Source of the DNA: Muribaculaceae bacterium
GTDB lineage: Bacteria > Bacteroidota > Bacteroidia > Bacteroidales > Muribaculaceae
Direction of reading: 5' to 3'
DNA: 6,537 nucleotides
Assembly (NCBI GenBank): GCA_009775225.1
Contig: VSPE01000069.1
Span: 1 to 6,537, forward strand
The notes beneath the pieces were generated by a model, which was not told the DNA's origin, did no database searches, and worked only from the letters and a program-made list of their open reading frames with translations. Of this stretch, positions 1-4,807 are shown piece by piece. The stretch's first letter is position 1. Each line of letters opens with the position of its first letter. A program made the position numbers and the translations under genes.

Positions 1-1
1 T

Positions 2-82
2 AATATATGGTCAATATCGCCTATTTTCGGTCAGCTTGTTGGAGAAATCACAGAATACGTTTTAGAGGAAAGTTACACATAA
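2..82 (+). CDS. C-terminal end of an unidentified protein (5' truncated)
   Basis: Reading frame 2 is open from the window edge to a TAA at 80-82 and encodes about 26 residues. They begin NIWSISPIFGQ, continue through a stretch rich in V, E and T, and end EESYT. The mix of hydrophobic and acidic residues and the AT-rich codons look more like a real protein end than the other two frames, which hit stops or give arginine/cysteine-rich sequence. No family can be recognised from so short a piece. The gene would end upstream of the long non-coding block and so marks the left neighbour of this accessory region. No hairpin followed by a T-run is visible directly after the stop. Confidence 0.4.
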   Translation, partial: NIWSISPIFGQLVGEITEYVLEESYT

Positions 83-564
83 TCCGCGAGAATACAATGC
101 CTTGCAGTGAGTTATTGCATTTATCCATATCTTAGGGATTTTATGGTATTCTAAATCGGCACCGGGGGAGAGAGCAGCCGGACATAGCCCTCGGCGGCAA
201 GCCGTTTGTGTCCGTTGGTGCCGCACGGATAATCCGCCCTCCGCGCTCCACATATAAAGGTATAGCCGACCGAGTGGCGCGGCAGTCGCCATTTAGTCGT
301 CCGGGCATCACTCTCGGTGCAGACATATAAATATCGGTGTTATTGGTACGAGGACTTGAACACGTCTGCCGGGCATATCGCGGTTGCCAATCCGACACCG
401 TGGCCGGGGCTGCAAGCAGCGGCGGCATATCCCTCAATATCGACACTCGACTTTCTGCACTCCGCTTTCCGAAAAAAGGCCGTGGCACCGTGGCAGTCGC
501 GGCTGTGGCGGCATCGCCTCCATCCCTCCGGGTTTTAGACGGCTGTAACGTGCCTGATCCGTCA
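83..564. other. Gene-free, hairpin-rich block; candidate structured RNA or single-strand DNA element
   Basis: No convincing gene is seen here; the open frames are arginine/cysteine-rich and lack good starts. The block does contain consecutive nested inverted repeats. Domain A: 157-163 pairs with 217-223 (CGGCACC/GGTGCCG), enclosing 179-184 with 209-214 (CGGACA/TGTCCG), enclosing 192-195 with 201-204 (CGGC/GCCG). Domain B: 269-274 with 313-318 (ACCGAG/CTCGGT), enclosing the adjacent 275-279 with 287-291 (TGGCG/CGCCA). Domain C: 319-324 with 364-369 (GCAGAC/GTCTGC), enclosing 337-341 with 359-363 (GTGTT/AACAC). A further hairpin at 553-566 is CCTGA-TCCG-TCAGG. The strand is undecided. A minus-strand promoter-like element at 588-618 would transcribe the block leftwards, whereas the TCCG loop favours a plus-strand RNA. 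It could be a non-coding RNA, an origin-type hairpin cluster, or a decayed gene. Confidence 0.4.
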
Positions 565-817
565 GGGCATAATGATTTTTCCTGTCGCAAAGGTAGGGCT
601 CAACGCTCCTATGCAAAACAGGCCTGCGGATTTCCACACAAAATTTCAATAAAAAGCTCGCTTCACTCCGTTGCAGCTTCGCTTTTTTTCTCCGGCGCAA
701 GGCTGAAATTTTCCTTGAAATTTTTGCTCGTCGCTTCCTGAGCGCTCCCTGATATTGCAACGTAAAAATTCAATAAGCCCTTCGGGGCAAGTAACAAACC
801 CTCTAAAATTCAAAGAA
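565..817 (+). promoter_or_regulatory. Structured leader, copy 1, upstream of the 123-aa small protein
   Basis: This is the first copy of a leader element that recurs at 5675-5897. Shared blocks, in order, are GGGCATAATGA (565-575), GATTTTTCCTGTCGCAAAG (574-592), a TATGCAA block (610-616), TTCACTCCGTTGCAG (662-676), TTGCAACGTAAAAATTCAA (755-773) and a UNCG hairpin GCCC-TTCG-GGGC (777-788) placed 29 nt before the ATG. The middle folds as an outer 10-bp stem (640-649 with 715-724, AAAATTTCAA/TTGAAATTTT) around an inner 7-bp stem (651-657 with 681-687, AAAAAGC/GCTTTTT). Competing pairings exist: 704-712 could replace 715-724, and 698-702 can pair with 713-717. This leaves room for a switch. No clean plus-strand TAnnTTTG box is seen; AATTTTTG at 719-726 is the nearest, with one mismatch. 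A cis-acting 5' leader, or a promoter active as single-stranded DNA, are both possible. Confidence 0.55.
588..618 (-). promoter_or_regulatory. Minus-strand Bacteroidetes-type promoter-like element in leader copy 1
   Basis: Read on the minus strand, TTTTG (618-614) is followed after 18 nt by TACCTTTG (595-588), an exact match to the Bacteroidetes -7 box TAnnTTTG with a -33-like TTTG. The spacing is a little shorter than the usual 19-21 nt. Transcription would start near position 582 and run left through the hairpin-rich block. The second leader has the corresponding element at 5725-5752, which argues against chance. Confidence 0.4.
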
Positions 818-1189
818 ATGAAAGCTACCGCCACCACAACCGCCGCAACCGCCAACGCCACCACAACCGCTAAACCCAAAAAGCGCAGCAGCAAGAAAGC
901 AGCCGCACAAGTCGAGGCAACAGCCGCCACCGCTACCGAACAGCAGCCCCAACCACAGGCCGAGGCAACCGCATCCAAGCCCAACAAACTGTTAGTGTTC
1001 AAGCGCTCGCGCAACAACGGCTTCTACGTCTACCTTCTCGGAGTGATGCCCGACGAGAACATAGGCTGCAACTGCCGCACCGCCCAATCCGCCATGCGCT
1101 TCATGCTCTGGAAAAAACGCGAACTCGGCGCATCAATCTCCGAGCAGCACTTCAACGAACTCAAACAGCTTGCCGCCGCCGAGGGTTAA
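818..1189 (+). CDS. Small protein: Ala/Thr/Lys-rich tail plus compact C-terminal domain (123 aa)
   Basis: I chose the ATG at 818 (MKATATTT...) rather than the in-frame ATG at 755, because the longer start would translate through the UNCG hairpin and conserved 3' blocks of the leader. Residues 2-56 are low complexity, dominated by Ala and Thr, with a basic cluster KPKKRSSKK at 19-27 and a Gln/Pro stretch at 42-47; this part is probably disordered and could contact nucleic acid. Residues 57-123 form a compact domain: a strand-like KLLVFKRS, a second strand GFYVYLLGV, then NIGCNCRTA (81-89) leading into a helix with FMLWKK, ending in a second helix. No known family is recognised. The NI-x4-RTA motif recurs in the 79-aa protein at 5898-6137, which sits behind the same kind of leader. 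A terminator hairpin overlaps the stop codon, so the gene is largely monocistronic. It could be a small DNA-associated or anti-defence protein of a mobile element, but that is only a guess. Confidence 0.8.
   Translation: MKATATTTAATANATTTAKPKKRSSKKAAAQVEATAATATEQQPQPQAEATASKPNKLLVFKRSRNNGFYVYLLGVMPDENIGCNCRTAQSAMRFMLWKKRELGASISEQHFNELKQLAAAEG
829..870 (+). repeat. 27-bp-period direct repeat inside the Ala/Thr-rich tail
   Basis: The 15-bp sequence CGCCACCACAACCGC occurs at 829-843 and again at 856-870, exactly 27 bp (nine codons) apart and in frame, encoding A-T-T-T-A in both. This imperfect tandem duplication could change copy number by slippage without shifting the frame, altering the length of the disordered tail. 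Confidence 0.7.
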
Positions 1190-1204
1190 CGCCCTCGGCT
1201 TTTC
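1178..1204 (+). terminator. Intrinsic terminator overlapping the stop codon of the 123-aa protein
   Basis: GCCGAGGG (1178-1185) pairs perfectly with CCCTCGGC (1192-1199) across a 6-nt loop and is followed by TTTT (1200-1203). The TAA stop of the upstream gene (1187-1189) lies in the loop, so the last coding bases form the left arm of the stem. Confidence 0.7.
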
Positions 1205-1251
1205 CTCTCTCCCCCCTAATTCCCGATTTCCAATTTCAAATCCCCAATAAT

Positions 1252-1458
1252 ATGCTTAAATTCAAAGTTTTCACCGACCGGGGTTCATGGCTCATCGAGG
1301 CCGAATCCGTAAACGACGCCTTCCGCAAGGCACTCTGGTTTTGCTGGCGCGATGGAGAAGATTTTCACCACATGGAGAGCGACAGCATCGCCCGTGGCCT
1401 CAAATATCACCTCTGCGCCGAAGACAAATACGGCATCTACAAGGTAGCCATCGGCTGA
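1252..1458 (+). CDS. Small hypothetical protein (68 aa)
   Basis: The ATG at 1252 follows an AT-rich spacer (CCCCAATAAT) with no Shine-Dalgarno sequence, as is common in Bacteroidetes. The protein has no signal peptide or membrane segment. It begins with a beta-strand-like KFKVFTD, then GSWLIEAES, a helix NDAFRKALWFCWRDGEDF, and a C-terminal part ending YGIYKVAIG. This looks like a compact alpha/beta fold. The helix segment aligns loosely with that of the 79-aa protein at 5898-6137 (A-hydrophobic-R-x-A-L in both), so these may be distant relatives among small mobile-element proteins. It lies 48 bp after a terminator and 57 bp before the tail-like gene. Its promoter is not obvious. No function is assigned. 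Confidence 0.7.
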   Translation: MLKFKVFTDRGSWLIEAESVNDAFRKALWFCWRDGEDFHHMESDSIARGLKYHLCAEDKYGIYKVAIG

Positions 1459-1467
1459 ACACTCCGC

Positions 1468-1499
1468 GCCGCGATTGTCTTTTACCCGGCAATCGCGGC
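1468..1499. repeat. Perfect 10-bp inverted repeat before the tail-like gene
   Basis: GCCGCGATTG (1468-1477) is the exact reverse complement of CAATCGCGGC (1490-1499), with a 12-nt loop. No T-run follows, so it is not a standard intrinsic terminator, though it lies just 10 nt after the stop of the 68-aa gene. It ends 5 nt before a TAnnTTTG box, so an operator or an mRNA 3'-end stabilising hairpin are both plausible. Confidence 0.6.
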
Positions 1500-1503
1500 C
1501 ATA

Positions 1504-1511
1504 TACATTTG
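1504..1511 (+). promoter_or_regulatory. Possible -7 promoter box just before the tail-like gene
   Basis: TACATTTG matches the Bacteroidetes -7 consensus TAnnTTTG exactly, but it sits only 4 nt before the ATG at 1516, and no TTTG is seen at the expected -33 spacing. If real it would give a leaderless or nearly leaderless mRNA; otherwise it is a chance match. Confidence 0.25.
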
Positions 1512-1515
1512 CGCT

Positions 1516-2634
1516 ATGGCAACTTCGATACACCTAAACTTCGGCGACATCGTTTTTTCGTCAGCCGTCGAGCGCATCACCGTGCAGACCGCCGCCCCTG
1601 CCGTGGATATATCGCTCTATATCCTCGACGGCACCGGCGGCGAAAACCCTGTTTTCTCCGAAACCTACTACCCATACTCCGGCACTGTCGCCCTCCACGA
1701 TTTCGCCTCCGTCATCGAGGCCGAGATGGTGCAGTGGGCGCAACCACTCGCCACCTTCCGGCTCTCCGCCAAAGCCGCCGACGGCACTTCCGACACCCGC
1801 ACTTTCGCCGTCCTATATTGCGACCGCCACACCGACTTTCAGCCCGGCGCCATTGTCGGCGAGCAATTCCTAACCTCGCGCCGCATCATCACCGCCTCGC
1901 GCGACATACCCCTGCCGCTTTTCTACATCCGGCCACCGATGGAATACATCGACCGGGAGCTTATCGTCTACCATATCATCACGCGCCGCGCCGACACCCA
2001 CGCCCTCCGCATCATCTTCGCCCCGGAGGGCTACACCGGCTACGGCAAGGGCTACCAACTCGGTATGCTCACTATCCACCATGCCGACCTCCGCGACAAG
2101 TGCGCCAAATACTACAACGCCGCCCCTTACGAAATCCTCGGCGTTACCGTCGAGATTGGCCGCCGCTCCGTTACCATATACTACTCCGACCGCCGCCCCG
2201 ACCTCCGGCTGTGGTTCGCCAATATGTTCAACTGCCCCGAACTGGCCGAACTCCACGGCGACACCACCGCCAAGACAAAGGTTAAACGCTCCGAGGCCGT
2301 CTGCGCCGACACCCTCCGCCTTTACGACCAGTCCGTAGAGCAGCAGTTTGAGTTTCAGGCCGACGCGCTTTCTGCCGACACCGCCCACTGGCTCACGCAG
2401 CTTTTCACCTCGCGCGACGTCCGCATCATCGACCGCCCCTATAACGATGAAGACTACCTCAACGAATCCTTCCCCTCCGTGCTCATCACCGACAGCACAA
2501 GCGAAGTCCAGGACGGCGACGACGAACTCAACAAAATCAAGTTCACCTACCGACACGCCTCCACCCGCCCCGACAGCCGCCTCCGCCGTATAGACCGAAT
2601 CCACCAGGACACCTTCAAAAATCCCTTCTCATAA
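1516..2634 (+). CDS. Prophage-type structural protein, probably tail/baseplate-like (372 aa)
   Basis: This long GC-rich gene begins MATSIHLNFGDIVFSS, with a start well supported by strong C-ending codon use from the first codons. There is no signal peptide or membrane helix. The N-terminal part (about 1-130) is rich in alternating hydrophobic residues and looks like a beta-sandwich. A middle part (about 130-230) has many aromatic beta-type segments such as ITIYYSDRRPDLRLWF. From residue 236 comes N-M-F-N-C-P-E, followed by a KTKVKR stretch near 253-259, a YDQSVEQQFEF strand and a conserved-looking LTQLFTSRDVRI segment. I recall this pattern from uncharacterised late genes of Bacteroidales prophages, where such proteins sit with tail or baseplate genes; that assignment is inference. 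The gene shares a TAATG stop/start with the next gene. It could instead be a domesticated structural protein. Confidence 0.65.
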   Translation: MATSIHLNFGDIVFSSAVERITVQTAAPAVDISLYILDGTGGENPVFSETYYPYSGTVALHDFASVIEAEMVQWAQPLATFRLSAKAADGTSDTRTFAVLYCDRHTDFQPGAIVGEQFLTSRRIITASRDIPLPLFYIRPPMEYIDRELIVYHIITRRADTHALRIIFAPEGYTGYGKGYQLGMLTIHHADLRDKCAKYYNAAPYEILGVTVEIGRRSVTIYYSDRRPDLRLWFANMFNCPELAELHGDTTAKTKVKRSEAVCADTLRLYDQSVEQQFEFQADALSADTAHWLTQLFTSRDVRIIDRPYNDEDYLNESFPSVLITDSTSEVQDGDDELNKIKFTYRHASTRPDSRLRRIDRIHQDTFKNPFS

Positions 2635-2876
2635 TGGCAAACGCAATCCATCATACAACCGCCCTCACAATGCTTCATTCGGGCGACCCCATCGACCTTT
2701 CCTTTTGGAAACGCAACGGCGAGATAGTGCATCTGCACAACTGCATCGCACTCCCCAACAAGGCCGCCGCACGATACTCCGGCACCCAAAACTTCAAGAT
2801 GCTGGCTTCCGGCCAAATCCGAAAAATCCGCCTCGTCTGCATTTTCCGCATAAACGGCCTCGAAGTTTTCCTCTAA
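2634..2876 (+). CDS. Small phage-cassette protein (80 aa), coupled to the tail-like gene
   Basis: Its ATG (2634-2636) overlaps the TAA of the preceding gene by one base (TAATG), so the two are very probably translationally coupled and act in the same process. The protein has a central segment PIDLSFWKRNGEIVHLHNC, a middle loop around KAAARYSGTQNF, and a C-terminal stretch SGQIRKIRLVCIFRINGLEVFL that looks like two beta strands. It is short, soluble, and has neither signal nor membrane segment. Small proteins of this shape occur next to structural genes in Bacteroidales prophages, where their role is unknown. The following 39 bp separate it from an AT-rich lipoprotein gene that interrupts the cassette. 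Confidence 0.75.
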   Translation: MANAIHHTTALTMLHSGDPIDLSFWKRNGEIVHLHNCIALPNKAAARYSGTQNFKMLASGQIRKIRLVCIFRINGLEVFL

Positions 2877-2894
2877 TCATGCCCTCTATCTCGG

Positions 2895-2912
2895 CGAATA
2901 TTCGTAATTTCG
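2895..2912 (+). promoter_or_regulatory. Palindrome plus near-consensus -7 box before the lipoprotein gene
   Basis: A perfect 10-bp palindrome CGAATATTCG (2895-2904) is followed directly by TAATTTCG (2905-2912), one mismatch from TAnnTTTG. The ATG at 2916 is only 3 nt further on, so if this is a promoter the mRNA would be almost leaderless. No -33 TTTG is seen. The palindrome could be a repressor site. Confidence 0.25.
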
Positions 2913-2915
2913 CGT

Positions 2916-3431
2916 ATGGTTACGATAAATAATTTTCATAAGCGATTACTCATTTTGACATTGCCTGTAATAATGGTAATACTTAATGCTTGCAGTTACT
3001 CATCAAGGAAAATCGACTATCCCCTTGATTTCAAATATGCCACCATTTCAATAGAGTATGATGGTATAGCCGATTCTCTTAAAACAGAGCTTGCAGATTC
3101 TATATACGCCTGTATTAGAAAAACCGATTTCTTCATTGTTAATCTTGACAGCTTAAATGAAGAACAACGCGATAGCCTATTGCTTGTAAAGGCGGCTCTT
3201 TACCAAGACGGGGCGGAATTTGCAATCGGGTTGTCTTTCTATCCATATCGAGGAATTGAGTTTACAGAAATATATTTCTCCGATATAAAAAAAGAAGACC
3301 CACTCATTCATATCAACGCCGCATCAAACGTACCATTCTCCGAAAATTACAATAGACGTAAAGCCTTTGAAATATTGAACAATGGCTTTATCACCAAAGG
3401 CGGCGTTCAAAATTTGTTCAATAAAGAATAA
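2916..3431 (+). CDS. AT-rich predicted lipoprotein (171 aa), unknown function
   Basis: The N-terminus is a type II signal peptide: a short polar n-region with K9-R10, a hydrophobic core LLILTLPVIMVIL (11-23), and a lipobox L23-N24-A25-C26, so Cys26 would be lipidated and the protein anchored on the periplasmic side of a membrane. Residues 27-31 (SYSSR) are not acidic, so the Bacteroides surface-export signal is not evident. The mature part of about 146 residues is mixed alpha/beta: strand-like KYATISIEYDG, a helix DSLKTELADSIYACIRK, FFIVNLDSLNEEQRDSLLLVKAALY, then FAIGLSFYPYRGIEFTEIYFSD. No family is recognised. Codon use is strongly AT-rich (many AAA, ATT, GAT), unlike the genes on both sides, and it splits the phage-type cassette. 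This suggests a horizontally acquired moron-type cargo gene; a role in host-surface change or superinfection exclusion is speculation. Confidence 0.8.
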   Translation: MVTINNFHKRLLILTLPVIMVILNACSYSSRKIDYPLDFKYATISIEYDGIADSLKTELADSIYACIRKTDFFIVNLDSLNEEQRDSLLLVKAALYQDGAEFAIGLSFYPYRGIEFTEIYFSDIKKEDPLIHINAASNVPFSENYNRRKAFEILNNGFITKGGVQNLFNKE

Positions 3432-3436
3432 GCGTC

Positions 3437-3468
3437 TTTTCCACCGCATAGATTGCTCCATACCTTTG
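3437..3468 (+). promoter_or_regulatory. Promoter for the portal-like gene
   Basis: TACCTTTG (3461-3468) matches TAnnTTTG exactly. TTTT (3437-3440), one base off TTTG, lies 20 nt upstream, the normal -33 to -7 spacing. The start site would be near 3474-3476, about 10 nt before the ATG at 3485. The promoter overlaps the dyad at 3452-3494. Confidence 0.5.
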
Positions 3469-3494
3469 CTGAAAAAGCAACGATATGGAGCAAT
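3452..3494. repeat. 11-bp perfect dyad spanning the -7 box and the portal start codon
   Basis: ATTGCTCCATA (3452-3462) is the exact reverse complement of TATGGAGCAAT (3484-3494), and the right arm contains the ATG (3485-3487). The 21-nt centre holds a second stem, TTGCT (3466-3470) with AGCAA (3476-3480) around a GAAAA loop. RNA read through from upstream would bury the start codon. RNA started at the local promoter would lack the left arm. As DNA, the dyad could also be an operator. Confidence 0.65.
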
Positions 3495-4807
3495 TACTTT
3501 ATAGTTCGGTAGAGAATCTACCTCACGCCCGCGCCTCGGCAGCTTTCACCGAGCCGAAGCCGGTTTTCAAGGAGAATGGCGAGGTTACGCCCACAATCCT
3601 CTCCGACACCCACGCATATATGCCGTGGGGTGCCACCAATCAAATGCCCTTCGACATCATCGACCTTATCGAGAGTGACGAAACCCTCGCCACCTGTCAG
3701 ATGTTCAACGCCGAAGTGTGTTACGGCTCCGGCCTGGTCTACGACACAGCCCAAGCCGCCGAGGCTGTCAAGGGCGACGTCGAGGACTTTCTGCTTGACA
3801 ACGACCTCGCAAGCTATTTCCTCGGCGTGTGCCAGGACTTCAAGCACTTTGCTTTCGCCGTGTCGGTGATCATACTGAACACCGAGGGCACAAAGATTGT
3901 GCGGCTTATCCGAAAGGAGGCCTGTTACTGCCGCTTCGCTCCGGCTGACAAGCACGGACGCATACCGCGCCTGTATTTCGCCAACTGGCGCAAGTTCGCC
4001 ACAATCGACGACTGCGAGATTATCGAGATGCTCGATGTCGCCGCGCCTTTCTGCGACCTCCGAGAGCGGCTGAAAAGCGGCGACCGCTGCCGCAAGTTCG
4101 CCATCGTCAGCCGTGTTCCCACCCCCGACAGCACATATTACCCAATTCCTTATTATGCCGCGCTATTTCGCGGCAAGTGGTACAACATCAAGCAGCTTAT
4201 CGGCCTCGCCAAAGAAGCCAAGCTCAAAAACTCCGCGCCGATAAAATACCATATCGAAGTGTCGCAGAAATACTGGGATTCCATTTTCAAGTCCGAGGGT
4301 ATCACCGACCGCTCCAAGCAACAGGCGCGTATCGTCGAGGAAAAGCGGCGCATACTCGACTTCCTCACCGGCGCGGAGAACTCCGGCAAGGTATGGTTCA
4401 GCACTTTCTACATCAACCCCAACGGCGACGAGATGCACGATGTCGTCATCAATAAGATTGACTCCGACAAGGAGGGCGGCGACTGGGAGAGCGACATACA
4501 GGAGGCCGTCAATATGATATGCTTCACCCTGCGCGTCCACTCCAATCTCGTAGGCTCCGTGCCCGGCAAGGCGCAGACCAACAACTCCGGCTCCGACAAG
4601 CGCGAGCTTTACACAATCGCCCAGGCTTTGCAGAAACCGTATCACGACCTTCTTTTCACCGTCCACCGTATCATCTGCCGCTTCAACGGTTGGAAAGGCG
4701 TAAAGCCCCTCGTGCCATTCATACAACTTACCACATTAGACGAAAACAAGGACGCAAAGACAGTAACCACCGACAGAGAACATCGCCATGAACAAGCTGA
4801 TAACTAA
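3485..4807 (+). CDS. Phage portal-like protein (440 aa)
   Basis: In a phage, the portal is the dodecameric ring at one capsid vertex through which DNA is packaged and ejected. The length fits the family. The recognisable parts are W48-G-A-T-N-Q-M-P55 followed by an acidic helix (DIIDLIES), a YGSGL turn about 30 residues later, a long stem-like region with KYWDSIFKSEGI and a charged helix around KQQARIVEEKRRIL, a strand-rich TFYINPNGDEMHDVVINKI segment, and RVHSNLVGSVPG (350-361) with NNSGSDKRE (366-374), a pairing I associate with portal proteins of Bacteroidales prophages. There is no signal or membrane segment. The start codon sits in a dyad and has its own promoter, so it can be expressed apart from the upstream genes. 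Its last 20 bases overlap the connector-like gene. No terminase or capsid gene is adjacent, which is odd for an intact phage. The assignment rests on pattern recognition, not a search. Confidence 0.7.
   Translation: MEQLLYSSVENLPHARASAAFTEPKPVFKENGEVTPTILSDTHAYMPWGATNQMPFDIIDLIESDETLATCQMFNAEVCYGSGLVYDTAQAAEAVKGDVEDFLLDNDLASYFLGVCQDFKHFAFAVSVIILNTEGTKIVRLIRKEACYCRFAPADKHGRIPRLYFANWRKFATIDDCEIIEMLDVAAPFCDLRERLKSGDRCRKFAIVSRVPTPDSTYYPIPYYAALFRGKWYNIKQLIGLAKEAKLKNSAPIKYHIEVSQKYWDSIFKSEGITDRSKQQARIVEEKRRILDFLTGAENSGKVWFSTFYINPNGDEMHDVVINKIDSDKEGGDWESDIQEAVNMICFTLRVHSNLVGSVPGKAQTNNSGSDKRELYTIAQALQKPYHDLLFTVHRIICRFNGWKGVKPLVPFIQLTTLDENKDAKTVTTDREHRHEQADN

Noticed and set aside
338..363. Minus-strand stretch GTTCAAGTCCTCGTACCA resembling the 3' end of a tRNA, possibly an attachment site
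   Set aside because: The T-stem does not pair (only one Watson-Crick and one wobble pair of five) and no cloverleaf can be built upstream. The likeness is limited to the T-loop and CCA-like bases.
141..590. 149-codon minus-strand open frame
   Set aside because: Its only upstream start is a TTG inside the promoter-like box, the translation is Arg/Ser/Pro-rich, and hairpins explain the region better.
588..595. CTAnCTTTGC (minus strand) here and at 5725-5732 as CTnDOT-type integrase core sites (GTAnnTTTGC)
   Set aside because: Both match 9 of 10 bases, but the first G is missing and the motif nearly equals the -7 promoter box, which occurs in any Bacteroidales sequence. No integrase or element end is visible.
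337..741. 134-codon plus-strand open frame across the hairpin block and leader copy 1
   Set aside because: It runs through the conserved leader blocks and stems, is rich in Ser, Arg and Ala without a protein-like pattern, and its counterpart is not open through leader copy 2. Long open frames arise easily in such GC-rich sequence.
1287..2285. 332-codon plus-strand frame overlapping the tail-like gene
   Set aside because: It is an Arg/His/Pro-rich shadow caused by the C-rich third positions of the 1516-2634 gene.
1870..2604. 244-codon minus-strand frame antisense to the tail-like gene
   Set aside because: Gly/Val/Ala-rich translation is typical of the complement of a GC-rich coding frame; no start context or promoter is seen.
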